A stretch of 64,000 nucleotides of DNA from contig CAVSQS010000002.1 of the NCBI GenBank assembly GCA_963730165.1, positions 310,001-374,000 of the forward strand, read 5' to 3'. The notes under the pieces were generated by a model that had not been told where the DNA came from, did not search any database, and was given only the letters and a program-made list of their open reading frames with translations. Shown one piece after another: positions 50,324 to 57,630 of the stretch (position 1 is its first letter; every line of letters begins with the position of its first letter). Made by a program: the position numbers and the translations under genes. This DNA is from DASSQJ01 sp963730165 (lineage in GTDB: Bacteria; Actinomycetota; Actinomycetes; Actinomycetales; Dermatophilaceae).

Positions 50324-51757
50324 TCAGGCGTCCGCCACGTCGAGGGCGAGCAGGTCATCGATCGTCTCACGGCGGACGATGACCCGGGACTCGCCCCGGC
50401 GCACGGCGACGACCGGCGGACGGGGGGTGTGGTTGTACTGGCTGGACAGGCTGCGGCAGTACGCGCCCGTGCCGGGGACCGCGACGAGGTCGCCGGGGCC
50501 GACGTCGGCGGGCAGGTACTCGTCGAGCACGACGATGTCGCCGCTCTCGCAGTGCCGCCCGACCACCCGCGAGAGCGCGGGCGGTGCGGTGGAGTACCGG
50601 TTGGCGAGCGTGCACGAGTAGTCGGCCTCGTAGAGGGCCGGGCGGGCGTTGTCGCTCATGCCGCCGTCGACGGCGACGTACTTCCGGGCGTGCGTGTCGT
50701 CGATCCCGACGTCCTTGACCGTGCCCACCTCGTAGAGCGTGAACGTCGTCGGCCCGACGATGGCCCGGCCGGGCTCGACCGAGACCCGCGGGAGGTCGAC
50801 GTCCCCGCCGAGTGCGGCGAACTCACGCTCGACGATGTCGGCCAGCTGCTCGGCCAGGCTGCCCGTCGGGAGCGGGGTGTGCTGCGAGGTGTACGCGATG
50901 CCGTACCCCCCGCCGAGGTCGATCTCGGGCAGGTCGACGCCGTGCCCGCGGACCACCTCGGCGTGCAGCCGCACGAGGCGGTGGGCCGCGGTCTCGAAGC
51001 CGTCGGTCTCGAAGATCTGGCTGCCGATGTGGCTGTGCAGGCCCCGTAGCTCGAGGGCGTCCCGGTGCTCCAGGACCCGGCGCACCGCCTCCGCGGCCGT
51101 CCCGCCGGCGAGGGCGAAGCCGAACTTCTGGTCCTCGTGCCCGGTCGCGATGAACTCGTGGGTGTGGGCCTCCACCCCGACCGTGACCCGCACCATGACG
51201 GGCGCCGTCACGCCGAGCTCGGCCGCGGCCGCCGCGACCCGGTCGACCTCGTGGAAGGAGTCCAGCACGATCCGCCCGACGCCGTACTCCAGGGCCGCCC
51301 GGATCTCCTCGTCGCTCTTGTTGTTGCCGTGGAAGCCGACCCGTTCGGCCGGGAAGCCGGCACGACGGGCCACGGCGAGCTCGCCCCCGGTGCACACGTC
51401 GAGGTGGAGGCCCTCCTCCGCCACCCAGCGGGCCACCGCCGTGCAGAGGAAGGCCTTGCCGGCGTAGTAGACGTCCGCGCCGGCGAGACGCTCGAAGGCG
51501 GCGGCGAACCCCTCCCGGAAGCCGCGGGCCCGCATCCGGAAGTCGTCCTCGTCGACGACGTAGGCGGCAGTGCCGTGCCGCTCGGCGAGGGTCACGACGT
51601 CGACGCCACCGACGGTGAGGCGGCCCGCGTCGTCACGGCCGACCGAGGAGGCCCACAGCTGCGGGAGCAGCTCCATGACGTCGGCGGGGTACGGCAGGTA
51701 GAGCGGAGGGCCGCCGTAGCCCTCCGCGTGCAGGGCACCGGCCTCGTGCGCGCGCAT
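50324..51757 (-). CDS. lysA: diaminopimelate decarboxylase
   Basis: A 477-residue PLP enzyme of the alanine racemase fold that makes lysine from meso-diaminopimelate. YYAGKAFLCTAVARWVAEEG contains the PLP lysine. GLHSHIGSQIFETDGFETAA, IDLGGGYGIAYTSQHTP, VSVEPGRAIVGPTTFTLYEV and CESGDIVVLDEYLPADV are the family signatures. It starts at ATG 51757, 11 bp after argS, with GTGAGG nearby. The chain argS-lysA-hom-thrC-thrB is typical of actinobacteria. Confidence 0.96.
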   Translation of the reverse strand: MRAHEAGALHAEGYGGPPLYLPYPADVMELLPQLWASSVGRDDAGRLTVGGVDVVTLAERHGTAAYVVDEDDFRMRARGFREGFAAAFERLAGADVYYAGKAFLCTAVARWVAEEGLHLDVCTGGELAVARRAGFPAERVGFHGNNKSDEEIRAALEYGVGRIVLDSFHEVDRVAAAAAELGVTAPVMVRVTVGVEAHTHEFIATGHEDQKFGFALAGGTAAEAVRRVLEHRDALELRGLHSHIGSQIFETDGFETAAHRLVRLHAEVVRGHGVDLPEIDLGGGYGIAYTSQHTPLPTGSLAEQLADIVEREFAALGGDVDLPRVSVEPGRAIVGPTTFTLYEVGTVKDVGIDDTHARKYVAVDGGMSDNARPALYEADYSCTLANRYSTAPPALSRVVGRHCESGDIVVLDEYLPADVGPGDLVAVPGTGAYCRSLSSQYNHTPRPPVVAVRRGESRVIVRRETIDDLLALDVADA

Positions 51758-51768
51758 CGGTCAGGACC

Positions 51769-53412
51769 TCACATCCGCTCCGGCGCGCTGACGCCGAGCA
51801 GCCCCAGGCCGTTGGCGAGCACCTGCCGGGTGGCGTCGTTGAGCCACAGGCGGGCGCGGTGCAGGTCGGTGACCTCCTCGTCGCCCCGCGGGCGGACGCG
51901 GCAGGTGTCGTACCACTTGTGCAGCCGGGTCGCGAGCTCCTCCAGGTAGCGGGCGACGCGGTGCGGCTCCCTGAGGTGAGCGGCCTGCGCGACGACGCGC
52001 GGGAAGTCCCCGAGCACGGCGAGGAGGGCCGACTCGGTGGGATCGGTGAGCAGCGCGGCATCGAGGCCGTCCTCGCGACGCACCCCGTCCCCGGCCGCGA
52101 GCCGCGACACGTTGGCGGTCCGGGCGTGGGCGTACTGGACGTAGAAGACCGGGTTGTCGTTGGTCTGCCTGCGCAGCTCCTCGCCGTCGAGGCTCAGCGG
52201 GCTGTCGGCGGGGTAGCGCGCGAGGGAGTAGCGGATGGCGTCGGTGCCGATCCAGCCGATGAGGTCGCGCAGCTCGATGATGTTGCCCGCCCGCTTGGAG
52301 AGCTTCGCGCCCCCGAGGTTGACGAGCTGCCCGATGCGCACCTCGATGTTGCGCTCCGGGTCGTCGCCGGCGCACGCCGCGATCGCCTTGAGCCGGTTGA
52401 CGTAGCCGTGGTGGTCGGCCCCGAGGAGGTAGATCTTCTCGTCGAAGCCGCGGTCCTTCTTGCTCAGGTAGTACGCGGCGTCGGCGGCGAAGTACGTGGG
52501 CGTGCCGTCGGCGCGGACGAGGACGCGGTCCTTGTCGTCGCCGAAGTCGGTGGTGCGCAACCACACCGCACCGTCGGAGTCGTACACGTGACCCTGCTCG
52601 CGCAGGCGGGCCACGGCCTGCTCGACGGCGCCGCTGTCGTGGAGGCCCTTCTCCGAGAACCACACGTCGAAGGTGACGCCGAAGTGGCGCAGGGTCTCGC
52701 GGATGTCGTCGAGCTGCAGCGGGTAGGCCAGGTCGCGGGCCACGGCGAGCGCCTCGTCGCCGGGGAGCTCGACGACCTCGGGCCGCATCGCGAGGACCCG
52801 GGCGGCGAGGTCGTCGACGTACTCGCCCGGGTAGCCGTTCTCCGGGGTCGGCTCCCCCTTGGCACGCGCGAGGACGCTGCGGGCGAAGTTGTCCATCTGG
52901 GTGCCGGCGTCGTTGAGGTAGTACTCGGTCGAGAGGGTCGCACCCGACGCCCGCAACAGGCGGCCCATCGCGTCGCCGAGCGCAGCCCAGCGCGTGTGCC
53001 CCAGATGGAGCGGACCGGTGGGGTTGGCCGAGATGTACTCGAGGTTGACGACGTGCCCGGCCTCGGCATCGTTGCGCCCGTACTCCTCCCCGGACTCGAC
53101 GATGGTGCGGGCCAGCTCCCCCGCGCTCGCCGCGTCGAGGGTGATGTTGAGGAAACCGGGCCCTGCGACGTCGACCGCCTTGACGCCCCCGGAGGCGGCG
53201 AGGCGGTCGGCGACCACCTGCGCGAGCTCGCGTGGCGCCATCCCGGCCCGCTTGGCCAGCTGCAGAGCCACGTTGGTGGACCAGTCCCCGTGGTGGCGGT
53301 TCCGCGGACGCTCCACCCGGACCTCGTCGGGCACCGTGACGGAGAGGTCACCGGTGTCGACGGCGGACTGGAGGGCACCGCGGATGGCGGCCGAGAGCTC
53401 TTCGGGGGTCAC
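51769..53412 (-). CDS. argS: arginyl-tRNA synthetase
   Basis: A 547-residue class I synthetase. VEYISANPTGPLHLGHTRWA is not exact (the chain reads NLEYISANPTGPLHLGHTR) but holds the HIGH-type site. The N-terminal additional domain (RPRNRHHGDWSTNVALQLAK) recognises the tRNA elbow, and the anticodon-binding C-terminal part has DTCRVRPRGDEEVTDLHRAR and ends LGLLGVSAPERM. GTG 53412 is preceded by TAGACT and six bases, with no ribosome site. It lies next to tRNA-Arg(CCG), its substrate, with only the response regulator between. Confidence 0.96.
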   Translation of the reverse strand: MTPEELSAAIRGALQSAVDTGDLSVTVPDEVRVERPRNRHHGDWSTNVALQLAKRAGMAPRELAQVVADRLAASGGVKAVDVAGPGFLNITLDAASAGELARTIVESGEEYGRNDAEAGHVVNLEYISANPTGPLHLGHTRWAALGDAMGRLLRASGATLSTEYYLNDAGTQMDNFARSVLARAKGEPTPENGYPGEYVDDLAARVLAMRPEVVELPGDEALAVARDLAYPLQLDDIRETLRHFGVTFDVWFSEKGLHDSGAVEQAVARLREQGHVYDSDGAVWLRTTDFGDDKDRVLVRADGTPTYFAADAAYYLSKKDRGFDEKIYLLGADHHGYVNRLKAIAACAGDDPERNIEVRIGQLVNLGGAKLSKRAGNIIELRDLIGWIGTDAIRYSLARYPADSPLSLDGEELRRQTNDNPVFYVQYAHARTANVSRLAAGDGVRREDGLDAALLTDPTESALLAVLGDFPRVVAQAAHLREPHRVARYLEELATRLHKWYDTCRVRPRGDEEVTDLHRARLWLNDATRQVLANGLGLLGVSAPERM

Positions 53413-53418
53413 CCGGGA

Positions 53419-53424
53419 AGTCTA
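53419..53424 (-). promoter_or_regulatory. leaderless-type -10 element of argS
   Basis: TAGACT, six bases, then GTG. The first three bases of this element are also the TAG stop codon of the response regulator gene upstream. Confidence 0.5.
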
Positions 53425-53853
53425 TTGGTCCGGGTGTGAGGCCCTTCCGCCGTCGGCGAGGTGTGAGACGGCCCCGACGAGCTCGTCGGGGTCGAAGGGT
53501 TTGCCGACGACCCCGTCGAACCCCGCGACCGTCGTCTCGGGTCCGACGTGTTCGGCGATGTTGGCGGTGACGAGCAGCACCGGCATCCGGTCGAGGCGCG
53601 GGTGCGAGCGGATGGCCGCGATCGCCCACCACCCGTCGTAGGGGGACATCTGGGAGTCGATGACGACGACCGCCGGGGTCTCCCGGTCGGGGTCGATGAG
53701 GCGCGCCATCGCCTCGTGGCCGTCGCAGGCCTCCTCGACGGAGAAGCCCGCGATCTCGAGGTTGATCCGCACGAGGCGACGGATCGAGTCGGTGTCGTCA
53801 CAGACGAGGACCAGCGGCGGAGGAGAACCGGGGGCCTCGCTCCCGGATTGCAT
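53422..53853 (-). CDS. stand-alone response regulator receiver protein
   Basis: A 143-residue CheY-like receiver domain with no output domain. LVLVCDDTDSIRRLVRINLE carries the acidic pair, PAVVVIDSQMSPYDGWWAIA the phosphorylated aspartate, PVLLVTANIA the threonine switch, and GVVGKPFDPDELVGAV the lysine. No histidine kinase is adjacent, so the partner must be elsewhere. The ATG has TAGGCT seven bases before it. It is transcribed towards argS. Confidence 0.9.
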   Translation of the reverse strand: MQSGSEAPGSPPPLVLVCDDTDSIRRLVRINLEIAGFSVEEACDGHEAMARLIDPDRETPAVVVIDSQMSPYDGWWAIAAIRSHPRLDRMPVLLVTANIAEHVGPETTVAGFDGVVGKPFDPDELVGAVSHLADGGRASHPDQ

Positions 53854-53860
53854 GTAAGCC

Positions 53861-53866
53861 AGCCTA
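53861..53866 (-). promoter_or_regulatory. leaderless-type -10 element of the response regulator
   Basis: TAGGCT, seven bases (GGCTTAC), then ATG on the minus strand. Confidence 0.5.
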
Positions 53867-53920
53867 GGCTGCTAGCCTCGCTCAGCGTCCCGCCGACACG
53901 GAATTCGTCGAGCGCGGCCG

Positions 53921-53992
53921 GCCCCCGTAGCTCAGGGGATAGAGCACCGCCCTCCGGAGGCGGGAGCGCAGGTTCGAATCCTGCCGGGGGCG
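53921..53992 (+). tRNA. tRNA-Arg(CCG)
   Basis: A complete cloverleaf. The acceptor stem GCCCCCG pairs with CGGGGGC, the D arm is GCTC/GAGC, and the anticodon stem CCGCC/GGCGG has loop CTCCGGA, so the anticodon is CCG (reads CGG). The T arm is GCAGG, TTCGAAT, CCTGC. CCA is not encoded. Its 3' side borders the accessory region, and tRNA 3' ends are common integration sites. It is probably cognate to the argS gene nearby. Confidence 0.95.
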
Positions 53993-53995
53993 CCC

Positions 53996-54021
53996 AGCCG
54001 CAGGTCTCTCGACCTGCGGCT
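53996..54021 (+). terminator. terminator of tRNA-Arg
   Basis: AGCCGCAGGTC and GACCTGCGGCT form a perfect 11-bp stem with a TCTC loop, four bases after the tRNA. Confidence 0.8.
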
Positions 54022-54600
54022 TCGCCATGTCAGGCCCGCGGCGTGCAACGAGCGTGCAACGGCGATGCGCGGCGTGTCGCGTGGTTGTGCGTGATCGTGA
54101 GGGGTCGGGCTGGCGCTGCTGGAGCATCCTGTCCGGCTGTCGCCCAGGTGCGGTGCCTGCGGAGCGCGAGCGGTGGCCCGCGTTCGTGAACTCGCCACCC
54201 TCGGCACGTCGCCTGTTGAGCCCGCATCCGATCCCGCGCCGGCAACGCCGCCTGCCGCGCCGCCCGTCTTCGCCGAGTGAGCCATCGCGGCCGCGTCCCT
54301 TCCACCTCGCCGTCGCCGCCACCCCCTTAGACAGATTCCGGCCCCTCCGAGGAGTCACTCTCCGCGACTCCTCGGCAACGCCCCGCAGCGCTGTGCCCCT
54401 GACGCCCCGGCACCGGCCCACCCGGCGGCTCGACCGCCGCGCCGAGCCCGACCCACCGGACCGTTCGACCGTCGTCCACAGCCGACGCCTCGACCCACAT
54501 TCGAGCCGCTGCTCGGGCCATCACACCTCATGCGCCGCGGTATACGGCTCTATCGTCGGCATGAAGAAGAAGAGCACCCGTCAGCTCTCTGAGGTGGCGC
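54022..54600. other. gene-poor stretch after tRNA-Arg
   Basis: About 580 bp with no coding sequence that I can support. Reading frames here are short, lack recognised motifs or run antisense into the tRNA. Base composition is less GC-skewed by codon position than in real genes nearby. TATACG at 54541 and TATCGT at 54551 could be promoter elements for the next gene. This is where an integrase remnant would be expected, but none was recognised. Confidence 0.5.
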
Positions 54601-55086
54601 ATGAGCAGCACGAACCCGAGGCCCGAACCGGCCTCGAAGCGGCCCGCCCTGCGCACCCCCGGGCAGGTCGTCACGTGCGGCTGGTGCGGCACTGAAGTGC
54701 CGGTTCCGGCCCGCGGACGGATCCCCAAATGGTGCTCCAGCAGCTGCCGCCACCGCGCCTGGGAACAACGCCGCGCCGCCGACTCCGGCCGCTCCGCCAT
54801 CGAGATCAAGGACCGAGTCGTCGAGACCACCCGCACCGTCACCGTCGTCCAGCTCCACAGCACCCAGGTGCCCGTCCCCTATCGGCCACAGGCCGCGATC
54901 GAGTACGCACAGGTCCTCACCGAGCTCACCGAACGTCTCGACACCGGCCGCATCTACGACCGCGACCTGCCCGTCCTCACCCCGGCCGTCACCGCCCTGC
55001 TCGACGCCATGACCCGTCGGCATCGCACCCTGGTCGGGACCACCGGCGAAGCCGCCCGCCAGCGGTACTCCTCCAGGGTCGCCTGA
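54601..55086 (+). CDS. hypothetical protein with N-terminal zinc-ribbon-like motif
   Basis: A 161-residue protein. VVTCGWCGTEVPVPARGRIP followed by KWCSSSCRHRAWEQRRA gives two CxxC/CxxxC pairs, a short zinc-binding element seen in many actinobacterial accessory proteins of unknown role. The rest (EIKDRVVETTRTVTVVQLHS, YAQVLTELTERLDTGRIYDR) looks helical. ATG 54601 has GAGG six bases before. Proteins like this often sit in plasmids and integrated elements, and this one is beside a tRNA in gene-poor DNA, so it is probably part of the island. Confidence 0.65.
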   Translation: MSSTNPRPEPASKRPALRTPGQVVTCGWCGTEVPVPARGRIPKWCSSSCRHRAWEQRRAADSGRSAIEIKDRVVETTRTVTVVQLHSTQVPVPYRPQAAIEYAQVLTELTERLDTGRIYDRDLPVLTPAVTALLDAMTRRHRTLVGTTGEAARQRYSSRVA

Positions 55087-55275
55087 GAATTCCTCACCCG
55101 ACTGCCCCCTGAGCGGCGAAGTGCGGCACCTGGCGAACCGGACCAGTGCTCGTGCCACGGGTGTGAGGTGGCGCGGGGATTGTGCAAGCCAGGATCGGCC
55201 CCACCCGATGCCTGCAGATGGAGAACGGAACGAGCGCGATGATTCCGTCTGGATCCGAGATAGGGTCCCCGGTCC

Positions 55276-55983
55276 ATGGACATGCTGAGGGGCCAACAGA
55301 TCGCCGACGCCAACCTCACCGACTGGCGCAAGCTGGCCCAAGGACTGCATGCCCGCTACCTCGTTCCAGACTTCGGCACCGCGGCACGGTTCGTGACCGC
55401 GGTCGGCGAGGCGGGCGACAGGATCGGACACCATCCGCGCGTGTCGATCGGAGGCGGGTACGTCGACCTCAAGCTGAGCAGCGACGACGCCATCTACCGC
55501 GACGACGAGGGCACCGAGCACGTCGTCGAGTGGGTGACCCAGCAGGACGTCGACCTCGCCCGACGGATCACCGAGATCGCCGCAGACCACAAGATCGACG
55601 CCGACCCGGCCTCGGTCAGCGTCATCGAGCTCGGCCTCGACACGGCGCACTCCGCGACCATCGCCCCGGTGTGGGCCGCCCTGCTGACCGGCGACGCCTC
55701 GGCCCAGGGGCGCGGAACACCCAGCGACGAGATCCGGGACGCCGCCGGGCGGGTTCCGAACCTGTGGTTCGGGGACGGAGACAAGCACGAGGCGCCGCGG
55801 CAGCGCTTCCACATCGAGGTCTACGTAGCAGCCGAGGTTGCCGAGCAACGGATCGCCGACGCCGTCGCCGCGGGTGGGACCGTCGTGGACGACAGCGACG
55901 CGCCCTCTCTCACCGTGCTCGCCGACCAGGACGGCAACACAGGAGTCATCTGCGTGGACATATCCGCTGCGGCGAGGGACTGA
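55276..55983 (+). CDS. pterin dehydratase-like / VOC two-domain protein
   Basis: A 235-residue fusion. Residues about 10-110 match 4a-hydroxytetrahydrobiopterin dehydratase (DCoH): LTDWRKLAQGLHARYLVPDF, then GDRIGHHPRVSIGGGYVDLK with the HHP active-site motif, and TQQDVDLARRITEIAADH. The remainder is a glyoxalase/VOC-type domain (PNLWFGDGDKHEAPRQRFHI and LTVLADQDGNTGVICVDIS). The combination is known from actinobacteria, but its reaction is not. TAGGGT lies nine bases before the ATG. It is flanked by gaps of about 190 bp upstream and 295 bp downstream in which I see no gene. Confidence 0.75.
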   Translation: MDMLRGQQIADANLTDWRKLAQGLHARYLVPDFGTAARFVTAVGEAGDRIGHHPRVSIGGGYVDLKLSSDDAIYRDDEGTEHVVEWVTQQDVDLARRITEIAADHKIDADPASVSVIELGLDTAHSATIAPVWAALLTGDASAQGRGTPSDEIRDAAGRVPNLWFGDGDKHEAPRQRFHIEVYVAAEVAEQRIADAVAAGGTVVDDSDAPSLTVLADQDGNTGVICVDISAAARD

Positions 55984-56278
55984 ACCGCCAGCCCCCGTGA
56001 CCTGCCGTGTCAGCGGCGTGCACAACGCCAGGTGCCGCCGCGATTCGGTAGGTCGACTGGAGCCGGTATGCCGCGTGGGGCCGGCCTGCGACGGTGAGGT
56101 CTGCGGATCTTGCCCTGCGCCACGTCGGGCTCTCCCAGAGTCTGATCGCCTGTTGGCCGTCCGCTGAGAGTCGCGGGTGGAGATGGCTCTGATGGTCCAT
56201 TGCTGCGCGTTGCCCCAGGCGTAGACCTGTGAGGTTGGCCCCCACCCCCGAGGGCCGAGAAGGAATCGAGGCACCACC

Positions 56279-56650
56279 ATGGAGAAGTCGACTCGACTCA
56301 GGGGGCTGGCAACCCTTGCTGCTGCTGGGGCGCTGGCGATCTCGGCCGGTCCGGCTATCGCGACCGCATCTGCTTCACCGAGCGCGGGGCATACACCTGC
56401 ACCGGCGGCGACATCCCATCAGGCACCTACTCCAGCATCACCGTCACGGGGTACTGCAACGTGCCGGCTGATGCCCTGATCACCGTCGTGGGAAGCATCA
56501 GCGTCGCTGCGGGCGCCCTGCTCGACGCACAGAACGCGCCGCGACGATCACGGTCGGCCACAACGTCACCGCGGCCGCCGGTTCGCTCATGGGCCTGTGC
56601 GCCCAACCTCCCGCCTACACGGGGAACTCAGGGACACGAGTGTGCCGAGG
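56279..56650 (+). pseudogene. decayed secreted-protein gene
   Basis: The start encodes a clear signal peptide (STRLRGLATLAAAGALAISA, then GPAIATASA). The mature part is in other frames: RICFTERGAYTCTGGDIPSG and TYSSITVTGYCNVPADALIT in one, then ATITVGHNVTAAAGSLMGLC and AQPPAYTGNSG in a third. This order matches a small secreted beta-rich protein family of actinobacteria. At least two frameshifts separate the parts, near 56350-56365 and near 56535-56541, and the sequence then runs straight into transposase code. The gene cannot make a whole product. Confidence 0.7.
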
Positions 56651-56655
56651 AGCCG

Positions 56656-57215
56656 GACGGCCACTCCATCGGCGTCGACACCCACGTCCATACCCACTCC
56701 GCCGCGGTCATCGACAGCGCAAACGGTGGCGTCCTCGGCCGAGACCACCGTGGCGGCGACCGCCGCGGGCTACGCCGAGCTCGTGGACTTCGCCAACACC
56801 TACCCGACGGCGCGGGCGTGGGCGATCGAAGGGACCGGCAGCCACGGCGCCAGCCTGAGTTGGCACCTGCTGGAGTCCTCCGAGCTCGTCGTGGAGCTGG
56901 ACCGCCCGAAGCGGTCCGCGCGCCGTAACGGCGCGAAGTCCGATCCCCTCGATGCGATCCGCGCCGCACGTGAGGCGATGGCTCGACCCCGCTTGGGAAC
57001 ACCCCGCAGCGGCGGCGCACACCAAGCCCTCTCAGTACTGTTGACCGCTCGCCGCTCCGCCGTCGATGCCTCCACCGGAGCACAGCTCCAGCTCTCCAGC
57101 CTCGTGGTCGCCGCGCCGGAACCGATCCGCTCCCCGTTCCGTGGCCAGAAGCTCGCCGCGATGCTCAACAGGGTCTCGGGCAGCGCCTACGCGCGACCAT
57201 TGGGCCTCCACTCGC
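56656..57215 (+). mobile_element. IS110-family transposase remnant, N-terminal part
   Basis: Translation gives HSIGVDTHVHTHSAAVIDSA in one frame, then TTVAATAAGYAELVDFANTY, WAIEGTGSHGASLSWHLLES, VELDRPKRSARRNGAKSDPL and DAIRAAREAM in the next. This is the RuvC-like (DEDD) half of an IS110 transposase, with GVDTH, the EGTGSHG glutamate and the KSDPLDA aspartate. One frameshift lies near 56735-56745. The chain stops at about residue 195 with no C-terminal domain. No normal IS ends were identified. Confidence 0.8.
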
Positions 57216-57258
57216 CGGCAGTACCGGTGGGGCGCTGGAGAGCCTGGTTGAAGACATG

Positions 57259-57274
57259 AAGTACTGTTCAAGTA
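57259..57274. promoter_or_regulatory. direct repeat at the arsR start, possible operator
   Basis: AAGTA occurs twice, starting at 57259 and 57270, 11 bp apart. TACT-N5-AGTA also forms a small inverted repeat there. The position directly at the start of the regulator gene suits autorepression. Confidence 0.35.
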
Positions 57275-57630
57275 TGTCACCTGCCGAGGCCCCCAGGGCT
57301 GCTGTGCCGCTCTACCAGGCGAAGGCGGAGTTCTTCCGCACATTGGGGCATCCGGCGAGGATTCGGGTCCTGGAGCTGCTGTCCGAGCGGGACCGGGCGG
57401 TCCACGAGCTGCTGGACGAGATCGTCATCGAGCCGAGCAACCTCAGCCATCAGCTGGCGGTGCTGCGGCACGCCTCGCTGGTGGTGGCGCGCCGCGAGGG
57501 GGGTGAGGTCGTCTATGCGGTCAGCGTTCCGGAGGTGCGCGAGCTGCTCGCGGCGGCTCGAGCGATCCTCACGGGCATGGTGGCGACTCCGGTGCAGCTG
57601 GAGGACGAGCTGAGCCCGAGGACGGCATGA
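57274..57630 (+). CDS. ArsR-family transcriptional regulator
   Basis: A 118-residue winged-helix regulator. YQAKAEFFRTLGHPARIRVL and LELLSERDRAVHELLDEIVI, EPSNLSHQLAVLRHASLVVA (recognition helix) and RREGGEVVYAVSVPEVRELL (wing) are typical. It has no ELCVCDL-type metal-binding cysteines, so the signal may not be a metal. The stop overlaps the SulP start (ATGA), so it probably controls that transporter. ATG 57274 is preferred; ATG 57256 would add six odd residues. Neither has a good ribosome site. Confidence 0.85.
   Translation: MSPAEAPRAAVPLYQAKAEFFRTLGHPARIRVLELLSERDRAVHELLDEIVIEPSNLSHQLAVLRHASLVVARREGGEVVYAVSVPEVRELLAAARAILTGMVATPVQLEDELSPRTA

Noticed and set aside
48429..50621. A 730-codon plus-strand frame opposite thrC and hom
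   Set aside because: Shadow frame; the minus-strand genes have complete family motifs.
53882..54421. Minus-strand reading frames covering tRNA-Arg (products containing RTCAPASGGRCSIP or DSNLRSRLRRAVLYP)
   Set aside because: These are the well-known artefact of translating the antisense of a tRNA-Arg gene and show no other family features.
54561..54695. Small frame starting MKKKSTRQLSEVAHEQ upstream of the zinc-ribbon gene
   Set aside because: It has a start codon but no family, and it overlaps the better-supported gene at 54601, which has its own ribosome site.
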